Assembly (NCBI GenBank): GCA_019009955.1
Contig: CM032231.1
Span: forward strand, 86,322,001-86,386,000
Direction of reading: 5' to 3'
DNA length: 64,000 nt
Origin: Riptortus pedestris
Taxonomy: Eukaryota > Arthropoda > Insecta > Hemiptera > Alydidae
The notes under the pieces are model-generated. The model was not told the DNA's origin and did not search any database. It saw only the letters and a list, made by a program, of their open reading frames with translations. Both the position numbers and the translations under genes were made by a program. How positions within the stretch are numbered: position 1 is the first letter of the stretch; each line of letters opens with the position of its first letter. This document shows positions 33,966 to 45,549 of this stretch, piece by piece.

Positions 33966-34324
33966 ATTAAATTATTATAGTAGAAGCGTAGCCAAGATTT
34001 TTTCATCCTACCAACATTAAAACACTATTGTCTAGTAACCGCAAACGGTATACAAAACATAACTTTGAATACCTACTGTATTTTATAGATTTTTAGAACA
34101 CATAAATAAAATAAGAAAAATAATAATATAAATGTACTTGTATATAGGAATAACAAAATTTTGTTATTAAAACCGTTTTAAATTGTTGTCTTTATTACTA
34201 TTCTAATGTTTATTAATTGTCTATATTACTAGTATCTAATGATTATTTGTTGTATTTAATTTTTTATTTGTTGTTTCAGTTTTTGTTATTTTCCTATAAT
34301 TTTGTTTTCATTTTACATTGTTTT

Positions 34325-34390
34325 ACAACTTTGAGCCAAATCGCCAAGATGCGGGTGCTCCTGTATAAATAAATAAAAAAAAAATAGAAC
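34325..34390 (+). mobile_element. Possible retroelement 3' end
   Basis: CAAATCGCCAAGATGCGGGT then CTCCTGTATAAATAAATAAA and a poly(A) run at ~34,372-34,385. The form fits a non-LTR retroelement tail. No coding part was found upstream. Confidence 0.3.
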
Positions 34391-34672
34391 GGAACACGCC
34401 GTCTGTAAATAATACACCGTGCTTGCAGCTCAAATGAAAGAGCACTGGACTAGACTGCCCACTTCTGGACGGTACAAAAAATTGTTGCGTCGTATCGAAA
34501 ATAACCGAATTATTATTAAATTTGAAGATGAGTTGAATAAATGTTGGGAAGTTTTAATAAATATTGTATGGTCCTTCTCATTAGATTTTGAGCCAGCATG
34601 AATCAGATTAATGCAAGAAATTTGTACCAGAATAGATCAAATTAATGTTTTGGCTAGCATTACTGTCCTGGT

Positions 34673-35090
34673 CAAAAACGTCACGCAGAGGCTGCGTTTG
34701 CCCTGTGAGCAGATTTCGAAATGCTACAATAACACCTGATGACCTTATCTCACCAGCTTTTCTAAACAGTAACTAAAATTTAAGCTGGAGTTGAGATGTT
34801 CAGAGGCTCAGTTATTTAAAGTAAAAATCAGATGAATTGAAATGTGGATTTACAGGGAAATAACCTGGTTAATATTCAAGTTACAGAATAAACGTAAAGA
34901 AATATAATTACAGTATATTACTCAGGTAATAAATTTTGTTATAATACATATTTCGATCTGACGATTAATACGCATTTTACTCTAAGTTTAAACCCTCACC
35001 CCTCCAGGTGTAATTTCCACCAGTAACGAATATTCTAGCAATGCTATGTCTGCAATGGCCCTGAAGAATGGAAATGTCATCTAAGATTAT
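34673..35090 (+). mobile_element. Family H relic
   Basis: ACGTCACGCAGAGGCTGCGT and GAGCAGATTTCGAAATGC at left, TGGTTAATATTCAAGTTACAG, and ACCCTCACCCCTCCAGGTG. Old copy without (TA)n or hairpin. Confidence 0.6.
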
Positions 35091-35787
35091 ACCAAAATTT
35101 ATTTCGTCGGACGTTTGCTATGTGAAATGCATGGGAGCATGACGAATGTGACGCCATCAATTAACATAGGCACAGATATTGGTGAACTGAAGCTTTATTT
35201 AAATATTAAAAGTAAAGACCTGACTGAAAAAATAATAACAAAGCGACCTAGGTTATATTGTCAACGTCAGAAAGTAAAGTTTAAATTTTATAACTGATAA
35301 GTAAGGTATATATGGAGAGGCGGGGAGTTCAAAGCTGGGAAAGGTCTGGACTGGGCCTTCCAGAATCCTCCAGGTTACAACAATGGGAGTCATTTACAAA
35401 ACGTTTCTAAGGCCCCCGCCCCATATTTTGCCTCTCAATTAGAAGTTACGACGAATTCCGTTGACAAACTTTAGGAATTAAAATGTGAAAATATATACCT
35501 CATTATGTTAATATACTCGTATGTAATGTAAGAATTGTGACAATCAGACGGATGGACGTTGGGCACAATAGCGAAACCATAGAAGCCCTTGCTGTAATGT
35601 AGTGAACCTTAAAAATTAAGGTACTTCTGTTGCACTAATTCAGATATTGTTGATGTTGCTAAAAGGCATGGACTTGAGCCGCTTGAAGGATAACATTGGG
35701 AATGTCATCCTCCAAAACGTAACAGCAAGCACGCTAAATGAATAAACACAAAGGGGATGGACTGCCCGGTCCCTCTAGAGTATTAAG

Positions 35788-35888
35788 GAAAATCAGCTAT
35801 TGAGGTCGTACTCATGACGCGATTTTTGAAAAATATCCTCAAATGTCCATCGATCCAATCTCGGATATGACGAAAATGGGGTCCGCTT

Positions 35889-35941
<53 letters not shown>

Positions 35942-36315
35942 TTACCACTGTAGCGGTCACAATTTTTGTTTGATCGTTACCAAATTCGATAGTTAAGCGT
36001 TTTATGTAAAAAGAAAGAACAAGTTCGTTAACGGCTGAAATCTGACTAGAAGCAGGAGGGGTTTAGGGGAGAGGAATTTCGAAAATTTGAAATATATTCG
36101 TTATTATACGTCGGATCGAAAAAGTGAATAGAACCAATGTTATTTCAAATGCAATTCCGTATAAATGTTGTTATATACATATTTTCTATATCATGAATAG
36201 TATCCGAGATATTTGGATTTTTACATAGAAATAGGGAATACGATGTGATGAGATCAAGTGCGTTATGCTAGCACGTGGAAAATCTGCTTAGTTTACGCAG
36301 GCCTTGCGTGCCGGA
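35788..36315 (-). mobile_element. Family H, almost full length
   Basis: Reverse copy: AAGGAAAATCAGCTATTGAG (the hairpin is cut in half), GTCCATCGATCCAATCTCGG, (TA)n ~35,896-35,938, core, and GGAAAATCTGCTTAGTTTAC...TTGCGTGCCGGA. Confidence 0.75.
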
Positions 36316-36329
36316 ATTTTATTTGTCAG

Positions 36330-36551
36330 GGGCTCATGTTAGCTTTGTGGGTTAAACCTTTGGCTTTAACCTCAAATGGTAAACCCAGAGTGGCGACTTC
36401 GATTCCTGTCTGGGCATAGGAATTTATTTAGTGACGTAGTCATTAAATAAAATCCTTAGGCCCTCCCTGGCTAGGAAAGGGACTATCTGCTGGTAACCCA
36501 CCTCCATAAGTCATAGAAGAACTAAGTGGACGTTAATAAATAATAATAATA
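36330..36551 (+). repeat. tRNA-derived SINE, intact with target duplication (reference copy)
   Basis: Forward and complete: the tRNA-like head begins GGGCTCATGTTAGCTTTGTG; the B box reads CTTCGATTCC. The body has GGAATTTATTTAGTGACG and ATAAAATCCTTAGGCCC. The tail is GTGGACGTTAATAAATAATAA. The word TTATTTGTCAG stands on both sides (36,319-36,329 and 36,552-36,562), an 11-bp target duplication. Length is ~222 bp. The simple (AATAAT)n tail suggests mobilisation by a LINE that recognises that end; the partner LINE is not in the window. Confidence 0.92.
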
Positions 36552-37129
36552 TTATTTGTCAGCTATTTAAGAGCAACAAAAGAGCTGCAATGTGAGGATA
36601 TTGTGGATGTTCCTCGAATATACTGCGAAAATCAATGACAGTATGTCACTTGACTCAGTCATCGGCCAAGCGATCCCCATATATTTCTTGAAGTTGGAAT
36701 CTGTTGAAGAGGATTTCCAAATATAAATAGGGGCGTGTCTCTGCCATTTTTGCAGGAATGGTAGTTCCGGAGAGGTTACGCGTGGTTTTCTTGACAGTGG
36801 GTTATGGCACGTTCTGATGGCCTCATTCACTTAGCGATGTTTGAATAAGGTTTCAACATGTCATTCATAAGGTTAGAACAGATGCATTGGGGTTGTACGG
36901 AAGTGTGACATTTGGGTTGAAAGAAAGTGTAGCTTTGGGGCGTTAACTGTTAGCCAACCCCAGCGCGTTTCGGCGAGCTTCTGCACTTCACCAATGAAAA
37001 GTCAAGGTGGACAGGCGACCAAGGATAACCTTGCAAAGAGGGAACTTATAGATTCATTATCTGTACTTTGAATGGTTTTATATATATACTGAATACATTT
37101 TTTTTGGGAGACACACTCACACACAAAAT

Positions 37130-37222
37130 TAACATTCACTTTATGCATATAGGACTAATCGGGACCACGTTTCTGTACACATTGTGGAACAATGAATGAC
37201 TTTATTTAGTGGGTCCAGCAAA
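37130..37222 (-). repeat. tRNA-derived SINE, old fragment
   Basis: TTAACATTCACTTTATGC, GGACTAATCGGGACCACG, GACTTTATTTAGTGGGTCC in reverse orientation, diverged. Confidence 0.5.
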
Positions 37223-37224
37223 CT

Positions 37225-39350
37225 ATAAACTGTTTTCTCATCAAAGAGCAACTCCCTGAGTTTTGTAAATAATTTATTTCCAACGTGTGTCACGTGTGCA
37301 ATTAATTTTGATTTTTTTTTTTATATTGTATCATAATTTCAATTTAAATTTGTTAAAAAGCCGATTTAATTTTTAAAGTATCTCAAATACCTCTATTAAA
37401 CATTAACTTTATTGTTTAGTTTTAACTAACACTAAACGTATTGTGGGAAAATCCCTAATAAATATGGGTGAGCCAATAAATGCGTTTTTACTCCTTTAGG
37501 TGTGTCTGTCATTGATCTGCATTCTCTTCAAGCTATTGACATTATCCATTATAAATTTATATAATAATATTAGTCCTGTAAATAACAATATAATTTTTTA
37601 GCTCATTTTCCTTAATTAATTCCTCTTAGGAAGTATTAGTAAATGTATCCTTAGGCGCACCCTAATAAAATTACAGGGTAGCTAAGAATTGCAGCATTAC
37701 AGGAAGGAAAACTGGTCAGTTTACGAAGCTCCTGAGTGGCCTTTATCTAGCAAATTTAATTAAGCTATGCTATTCAAGTAAGTCGCATGTTAACCCTGCC
37801 TTCGAACTAAGTTGTTTGAGTCTCTTCTTGAGAAAAGAGAATATATACCCGCGCGCGCATGTTTGTATTAACTCAATCACTTTTGAATGTGATGTCCACT
37901 ATCAATAAATCTCTGGATATTAGCATATTTCAAAATTTATAAAAAGAAATTATGAACCAGTTTCTTAACAAGTAATATCTAACGGGAGAGGGGGGCGTCA
38001 GGATCAGAGGCGTAAATGGAATTGCAAAGAGCTGTCTTTCAACCAGTCCTAAGAAAGTCCTATATGCACGGCAAATTGCTTTTATTTTATTAATGTATCA
38101 AAAAGTATAAATGGCAAGCTCGAACATAAAAGTTAAGCATTTAATGTTACATTGCTATTAGAGATTTTCCTACTAAACATGAAAAATGGTAAATGTAGTG
38201 GAACATTACCAGGGCAATTAGGTTTGCTGTGAGAAAGGTGATACATTTTTTTTTTTTGGTTCCTTGTGTCAAAAAGCATATTCTTGGTGGCAATAAATAA
38301 GACAATATATTTTTCCTGGGAGGATAAATGTATTTTTCCTTTTTATAATTAATGGAGTTCTGGGCGAGTAGCAAAAACCTACATAGGTAGGTCAGTAGGT
38401 CAAAAAATATTTTTAAAATACTAAATGTGGTTTCCGTAAACGCGGGAAATTAATAGTTAATATAATTAACAATAAATCTCTATTATTTACTGTTAATTTT
38501 AAATAAGTAAAATTTAATTTTTTTTAATAGATTCTTCTTGTCAATTGAATGCCACTTAAAAATACCTTACAACTTGGAATGGTTTCTATTAAAAATAAAC
38601 TCTATTCTAACTAAAACTAAATTATGACAGTAAATATTGTGTATTAAAATAATAATCTTGCAGATACAACTGACAATGCTAGAAATCTATTTATAAGGGA
38701 AAATATTTGATTGCTTTATCAAACCAATTATGTAATGAACAGAGTAATCGAAGATGTATTTGACATAATACAAGTACAAATGAGAAGCACTATCCCAATT
38801 TATTTTTATAGAATATTTCCAGCTACTCTAAGCGAATATTGAAAAAAGTATATATAATTTTATCAAATGGAAAAATGGAGGAAAAGTAGTAATGTTATTT
38901 AGGGAGTAATAAAACAGGTAGGTCTTAAATATATATCTTAAGAATAAAAATATAATAATATCATTGGAACCAACGATTTTGTGATAAAAAAAAAAAGAAG
39001 TAAAAATGACTTCTGTATCCACGAATATATATGTTTAAAATTAATAATATTGAATTGTATAAAACTATTATAAAGAATGTGTAAACTGAACTATAAATCA
39101 TTAATGTTTAATATTTCCGATATTAATAAAACCAATAACTAAATAACCATTTGAAGACGATTCAAATTAAAATAAATTACAAAAGTCTTAGTAAAATAAT
39201 AGAATTTGTATTTTAGTATATTTTAAATCGTATTAGCTGATGATGTTTGAATGAAGGAAGTCCAGTGACGTAAGTAGGGCACTGTATTTAATTAGAAGTA
39301 TAATACCGCCTGCAAAATATTAAATCCAAGAATGCGTGAATTAAGTATAG
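37225..39350. other. AT-rich intergenic or leader-intron sequence
   Basis: No gene. A possible family H start relic at ~37,700-37,740 (GGTCAGTTTACGAAGCTCCTGAG). Otherwise AT-rich unique-looking sequence just downstream (minus sense) of the candidate leader exon. Confidence 0.5.
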
Positions 39351-39395
39351 CACTTTTATTGATATACAATGGAATCATTTAAATATATATTTTAC

Positions 39396-39530
39396 CTTAA
39401 CTGATTGGTTTGATAGTTGTGGAGTTTAATGTGTATCGCGAGAGTAGGGGACACGGGCAAACCAGCTGGCTCCGAGAGGGACTCAGACTGCGAGTGAGAC
39501 GAACGCGGCTGCGCGTAGGCCACAATCAAT
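39396..39530 (-). promoter_or_regulatory. Candidate endophilin-A 5'UTR exon
   Basis: On the minus strand a GC-richer stretch ends at a strong donor, CAGTTAAG/GTAAAAT (AC at 39,394-39,395 on plus). It would pair with the acceptor at 22,547 in front of the endophilin start exon, giving a ~16.8-kb leader intron. The stretch has no long ORF and stands out by composition from the AT-rich sequence around it. Linking it to endophilin is inference from strand, splice signals and position. A noncoding first exon of another gene is possible. Confidence 0.4.
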
Positions 39531-39720
39531 GACTGTTTCTACCAGCCCACCTCATGCTTGGTCCATCCCCCTCGCTCCTCACTCTCTCTCTTTCTCTCTT
39601 CCCTTCTCTCTTTCTCCACCGCCCACTCACTTCTTCTCCTTCCTTCTCTTATCTTTATATTTGCTTCTGCTCATCCCTTAGTGGCTACCAGCTGCGCGAG
39701 TCCACCCTTAGCAACATGTA
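39531..39720 (-). promoter_or_regulatory. Candidate promoter: GAGA-like tract and GC-rich block
   Basis: Read on the minus strand, about 39,570-39,655 is a purine run rich in GAGA and GAAG (CTCTCTCT/TTCTCTCT on plus), resembling GAGA-factor sites of insect promoters. Immediately downstream lies a GC-rich block with CGCGTTCGTCTCACTCGC and no long open frame. Together with the donor at 39,395 this looks like a minus-strand core promoter. No single TATA or initiator match is decisive. Confidence 0.35.
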
Positions 39721-40794
39721 GGTATTTAAACCGAAATAGAAAAGCCTCATAGCTAATTAAATAATTTTAAAGCCATTAGAAGTAAAAATTACAAATTATA
39801 TTGACACATAAATTACTAATATACCTTCAAACCCTGAACGCAGATATAATCAAGTACGAAGGAGAAATAAGAGGAACAAGAAGAGTTCTCCATGACTGTA
39901 ATCTAACGCATTTTCGACGCCTCTTGGGATCTCTTTTTGGAATGTGACAGCTTATAACAACTTATTACTGGAAATAAATGAGTTTAAAGATTGTTGCTTG
40001 ATTTGCTGCAGTCAAACGTGGTTATTGGCTCCAACAAACATTCCTACAACTGTTCACTTCAAGATAGCAGCTTTTTGAACGGCAACTAAAGAAAAGTCGG
40101 GACGGCAAGTTAGCGGTGGTTTGATGCTATTAACGAAGCTTCAATTAACAAATATTGTAATTTTAGATTTATCAGCTGATAGGATAATATTTAGATTTAA
40201 TTATAATAATATGGTACTTTTGTCATATTCCTATATTTTCAGTTGGTTGCATGATGTTATTAACACTTCATTCCGAGATGCCTACTTTATAAATACATAT
40301 ATTGCCAGTGTGGTTAAATTGAAGTCATCATTATTTACTTTTTAATATAAAAATCATTTTTATGGTCCACATTTTTTCTGTAAGTTACGTTTTCTTTATT
40401 TATTTTCAGCATATTTTACATTCTTTTTTAATTTCATTTATTTAAAAAAAATATGTTCTGCGATGTTTTTTTCTGCATTTATTATTGTTAATATTTGTTT
40501 TGTGTTTTTTTATGGTTGTTTTAAATCATTTTATTTTTATTATCGTTTAGCCAAGAATGTATTTTTGTTTTAAATCCTAAAACTTGTAATTAATTACAAA
40601 TAATCAATAATTCTATCATAAAACAACTGATATAGATTAACACAATTATATAAGCTGAACCCCAATTGCATGGGAATAATAATGTAAGCTATTGTAAATA
40701 AAAATCTAAAATCTACTCTTGCGTCTCGACGTTCATATTATATTATAGAAAATACTGTCATAGAAGACAATCTAAAAAAAAAAAAATTAAAAAC

Positions 40795-41452
40795 AAAAAA
40801 CCTGGAAGCTGCATAAACTAAGCTAGTTTCCTCCATTCTGCTGATATCATTTCACATCCTATTTCTAATTTTCTCATAAAAAGAAGCCTACGTAAACAGA
40901 ATTTGAGAACTTCTATATAGGTATATTGATAAAGTTGATTTAATTGAAAATCATTTGAGTTAAAGTGGGGATCAAATAAAGCATGAAAACAAGGAAGTAC
41001 AAACAATTTAGACGCAAAATGTATAGAAAAACAATTGTTTCGCATTAGATTTCTCTCAAGACTGATTACATAGCAGCTAAAGTCGATCGGAGCTATAATA
41101 AGAATACATTTTGAATGTTTGGATATGTTCCTTGAAACAATACGTCATATTCGTCCTTGGAATAAGATCGTGGAATAAAATTACTGTGAGTTTGAATATA
41201 CTAAAAGCTTAAAACTAAAAGAAGAACAAATTCTCGGTTAATATCAGTGTTAGACAATTACATTTGCAATATTATAGATTATATAATGTTTTTTCACTGG
41301 ACTCATAATAAAGGAAATATTTCGATTTACGGACCACTTCCCCAACCTTCGGATAGATTTCAGAAATTAATGAAGCTGTTCTTTCTTTTCCTTGAATTAT
41401 ATATAATGTTCGGTAAAGATCAAACAGAAATTAAAACCGCTAGAGCAGTAAC

Positions 41453-41485
<33 letters not shown>
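40795..41485 (+). mobile_element. Family H, old copy
   Basis: GGAAGCTGCATAAACTAAGC at left, ATTCTCGGTTAATATCAG, GAAATATTTCGATTTACGG, and ACCGCTAGAGCAGTAACAG followed by a short (TA)n at ~41,456-41,485. No hairpin half. Confidence 0.6.
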
Positions 41486-41488
<3 letters not shown>

Positions 41489-41489
41489 G

Positions 41490-42900
41490 ATAAATTTGGT
41501 GAAACATTTGTTAAATAATATATTTAGTTATTTCGGCCAATTAACTCATCAGCAACGTTCGTAGATCAACCTGAGACAAATATAAACCCATGGTTCTATA
41601 GTTGCCATCAATCATCAGAACATACCAAGATAGAATCTGCTTCGTATCGGTCATTCTTTACAGACTCGCGGGTATTACTGCACAAGATGAACTGACATGT
41701 AGACATTGCAATCAAGTTTTGACAGTAAATCATACGAAATGATTCAGACATTTCTTGCGACTTATTTATTTGCAGATAACATATCTGCTGCATTGGTCGT
41801 GATTTACATTAATATACTATTCTCATTATTCACCGTTAATTTAATGAATAAGAACAGTAAATATTGGTATAAACAATACTACCTAAAGGAAAATCTCATA
41901 AAATGAAGCAAAATAGTAGTTATAATAATAATAAAGTGTGTTCAAGAATATAATAATATTCTTGCAACTTACTGGAACAATCAAGCGATATTAACAACAA
42001 TTACAACGACGCAATAATTATGAATCTAAAAACATTAACATTTACAAGAATTATAATTCCTTTATATTTATTTGTTTTTATTTAATATTCCCACTCAATA
42101 TGCGTATATTTATTTTATTACAAGAGGTACAGCCACCTGGAGAATCCTCTTGTAATTTTCATAAATTACAAGTATTAAACATAAAAATTTGAATGTGTTA
42201 TTAATTTTTCCTTTCTTGAATGAGACGATAAAAATCACAAGTCATTAAAAAAAATACTTTTGTCAGTGCAAAACCAGACATGATTTCTTATTTGATAAAC
42301 TCATAACAGCTGATGCCTTGACAACTGATTTCACTTAATCAATTAATTTCTACTCCACAGAAGCTAAAGGTCTATCATCAGATACATCCAGAAAACAAAT
42401 AATCCGACCCATTGAACTTCATTAGTGAATGACTTAGAAAAGAAAAAAATAAACAATCCTCTAAAACATTCAACACAAGTCATCGTCACTATAAATACAA
42501 TATTTTACATATATTTTAAATAAAAATATAATAAAACTCACGAAGATTCATGAGTAAGAATACTCACCTCATATGTCAAAGACCTCGGTTATAAAAAGAA
42601 AGAGGAATTCAATCACCAAACTATGGCAAAGAAGGAAGACAATGAGAATTACTTTCTCTTTTTACACAGGCTCCTTTGACAACAGAAAATATTCTATTGT
42701 TACACGGCATCTTGTTGATTATTCCCACATTCTTCATGACAGAAACCTTGTCAATGGGAGGAAAACGAGGCAAAATAATGAGCCTTATTTTTAAAAAACT
42801 TAAAATGTCTACAATCATTGCCTGTGCATGTCATTGCAACTAATAAGATCATCGGGTTTGCATATAAAACATTCCTTATTGATTTTTGACAAAATATACT
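41490..42900. other. AT-rich sequence, nothing recognised
   Basis: No splice-consistent exon, RNA gene or known repeat seen. Family H-like words (AGCAGATTTTTCTAAC) appear only from ~42,942. Confidence 0.45.
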
Positions 42901-43709
42901 TTAGGTACAACAGGGTTTAATCCAGGACGAAGGACTAGATATAAGCAGATTTTTCTAACATTCCTTCCAGACAAGGGCTAGCGAGATACCAAGTATATAA
43001 AAAATAAGGTTTATTCAAAAAAGTATATATTTGACTGTTAAATTCTCAAGCAGTGGTATTTTTATATTGACCACAGAAAGACCAGTTATTAAATATTCAT
43101 GTAAAGCATAACGCTTAAGGTGAAACAGTAGGGTTTTAAATATACGCATTAATTTCCGAATCCCCAAATTATTAAACGGCCAATCTTAATGAAAAAGACA
43201 ATTTTGTAATCAATAAATCTGTTTTCCTAACTCAAATATTAATAAGCATTTGATGTTAAGGTTTTGAATCGTAGATAAATCTTTGCTCCTCCTGATTTGC
43301 ACAAAGCAGCTGTTTCCCACGTGCTGAAATGGAAAATAGACGACGTCATCGCACATTCTATTCTCTTTCAATTAATAAGAACCATATGCAAACAAACCAT
43401 GAAATTAAGCTGTGCACTATATTTTTAGTAATATAATAGTTATAAACAAGAATATCCTTGAGTTGTAGAGGTTCACTGAAGGATGAAAAGGCAAGAAAAA
43501 AAATAAGGAGATAAAAATAGCAACATTGCATTTTAAATAAGAGTAATTTATCATATTATTACAAAAACGATTATTAACAATACTTTTTAATAAACCGTTT
43601 AACTTTTAATTTCACGTGATAGCTATCGACTTTAGGAATGATCAAAAGCTGCAAGCGGTTAAAATCACACAATACCACGCACAAACTTGTCTATACGTGC
43701 ACATCATTT

Positions 43710-43713
<4 letters not shown>

Positions 43714-43765
<52 letters not shown>
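43714..43765. repeat. (TA)n microsatellite
   Basis: Uninterrupted TA tract. Upstream ~43,430-43,710 shows faint family H words (GAGGTTCACTGAAGGATG), so it may be the tract of a very old copy. Confidence 0.85.
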
Positions 43766-43770
<5 letters not shown>

Positions 43771-43899
43771 CATATGTAACACAGTAGGTGAGGCTTGACA
43801 GATTTTGAGACTAAATAAAGAGTAAGTATGTTATTCATCGTAAGGTTATACAATCTATTTTGAATTTTCGTTTTAGCAAATAAAAGTATATCTTTTGGT

Positions 43900-44710
43900 T
43901 ATGTAGTGAACATGATCTTTAATTTTGAACATGAAACCTCTAAATATTGTGATTCGTAATAATCAAAATAACGTGCGGCCGCTAACTGTCTTACAAGATC
44001 CACATTCCTTGAAGATTTGCCACTACAGAGTATTTCTCGAGATTCCATGCAAAGCCTGTCCAACCACTGACTTCTCGTTAATGTCATTAAGCCACATACG
44101 CCGAGACCTTACTTCATTTCCTATTTACTTTTCGAGTACCCACATAGCACCTTTACGGGTTCCAGTCTTTAACTATTCCTAGCCACCACTGTCTTGTATT
44201 TGTACAACACAAGTAATGTCAGGCTGACTATACGGGTTCTATCTGATGCATCATCTATGCTACTTCTCAGGGGCGCCAAATATTTTTTCCATGGTTTTTT
44301 TTTTCCCAGTTCAGCAGTAAAATTGTGTCCACGCTTCGGTGATTGTATGTCTAATAACTGTTTTGCGTATTAACCTGCGCAAACTTCCTTAGCAAGGGAG
44401 GCTTCATGAGTTGAAGAGCATTTTGTAGTGTATAGGAGCATCTTAACTCTATTTTCTCAAACTTAGCAATCCCTCCTAGAAATTTAAATTCTTTTCGAGT
44501 GTCGGATGGACCCTTTTCCTCAGGGGTCTATCTAGACGCCTGCTGTACTTATTTATAATAAATTGTGAGCTCCTCGCGCATACTCTTTAACGGCGCCACC
44601 CAATCGCGCAATGTTTCATTCAGTAATGAGTACTTCGTCGGGACAAGGCGTGTGAGCCTGCTGGATTGATACCTCCATGACATCGAGTAGTTTAACCAAT
44701 TCATTCAATA
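43900..44710. other. Moderately GC-rich block, possible coding relic
   Basis: Higher G+C than its flanks. Minus-strand frames show short protein-like runs (LLDVMEVSIQQAHTPCPDEV; MTLTRSQWLDRLCMESREIL) broken by stops. It could be a decayed transposon gag- or transposase-like region, but I recognise no motif. Confidence 0.3.
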
Positions 44711-44711
44711 G

Positions 44712-44862
44712 TAAAGATCATATTAGTTAATGACTGAAATGGGCCTGAAGAGGGGGGGGGGTAGGAGTCAGAGGTGGAATAATTGAAAATTCGAAATATC
44801 TCGATTGCTTTGAGTTGAATAGAAAAGGTTTATATAACCAACATTCTTCGAATTTTAATTTT
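44712..44862 (-). mobile_element. Family H core fragment
   Basis: GTTAATGACTGAAATGGGCC, G-run, AAATTCGAAATATCTCG in reverse orientation. Both ends missing. Confidence 0.55.
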
Positions 44863-45224
44863 CTTTAAAATTCAAGTTCAGGCTACTGACGCTAATAACG
44901 GTTTCATTGGTTTGAAAAGAACATATCGAAAACTAAAATAGTTACATTATTTTACATGTTAAATACGCCATTTATGAAGAAATCGAGATTTTATATAATT
45001 ATTATTATTATTTATTAACGTCCACTTTTTGCAACTCAGGCTAATTGGGACGAGTTATCTACAGAGTACCACCCTTTTCTAACTAGGGTGGGATTTTTGG
45101 ATGTTATTTAATGAATTTCGTCACTAAATAATTTCCTTTGCCCAGGCGATAATCGAACTCGCTACTTTAGGTTTGCCATGTGAGATTTTATATAATATAG
45201 TTTATTATTATTCATTAAGTCCAT
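44863..45224. repeat. 166-bp duplicated segment, copy 2, split by a SINE
   Basis: Matches 5,600-5,765 on both sides of a SINE. Comparison with the uninterrupted copy shows the SINE insertion point exactly. Confidence 0.8.
45000..45181 (-). repeat. tRNA-derived SINE with 15-bp target duplication
   Basis: Reverse copy. The word GAGATTTTATATAAT lies at 44,985-44,999 and again at 45,182-45,196, and occurs once at the empty site near 5.73 kb. The B-box complement GATAATCGAACTCGC is present; the A-box end is truncated. Confidence 0.9.
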
Positions 45225-45366
45225 TTTTTTTTTGCTACTATGGCTAATTTTGATGGGTTATCTACAGGTCACCACCCTTCTCTAGCCAGGACTAAGGGTT
45301 TCATTTAATGCGTTCATCACTAAATAAATTCCCATTTCCCAGGAATTGAACTAGCCACTCTAGGTG
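45225..45366 (-). repeat. tRNA-derived SINE, second of a cluster
   Basis: TGCTACTATGGCTAATTTTG, GGTCACCACCCTTCTCTAGCC, GGAATTGAACTAGCCACTC in reverse orientation, truncated at the head. It abuts the next copy. Confidence 0.8.
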
Positions 45367-45545
45367 TATTATTATTATTTATTAACGTCCACTTTTTGCA
45401 ACTAAGGCTAATTGGGACGGGTTGAATATAGGCTACCACCCTTTTCTAGCCAGGGTGTGAATTAAAATGTTATTTAATGAATTCCGTCACTAAATAATTT
45501 CCTTTGCCCAGGCGAGAATCAAGCTCGTCACTCTAGGTTTACCAT
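45367..45545 (-). repeat. tRNA-derived SINE, third of a cluster
   Basis: Reverse copy from TTATTAACGTCCACTTTTTG to the B box (GAGAATCAAGCTCGTCACTC). The three copies at 45.0-45.5 kb share orientation. Confidence 0.82.
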
Positions 45546-45549
45546 TTCA

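Larger units (their letters stand above)
33578..34019. repeat. Near-perfect palindrome, ~213-bp arms
   Basis: The left arm 33,578-33,792 and right arm 33,805-34,019 are reverse complements with only a handful of mismatches. They are separated by 12 bp (33,793-33,804). One mismatch cluster is CCACTC versus ACACAC. Each arm carries a hammerhead-like motif and the words CTTTGCCGTGTTATTAAATT. A transcript would fold into a ~200-bp hairpin. The near identity points to a recent inverted duplication, as produced by Penelope-like elements. Confidence 0.9.

Noticed and set aside
33578..34019. Palindrome as a simple sequencing artefact
   Set aside because: The arms are not identical (several mismatches, for example CCACTC/ACACAC), which argues against a pure foldback read error, although an assembly check is still advised in the finding.
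39558..39752. 64-codon frame MVHPPRSSLSLFLSSLLSFS...
   Set aside because: It is a CT-rich tract read as Ser/Leu; better explained as the complement of a GAGA-type promoter tract.
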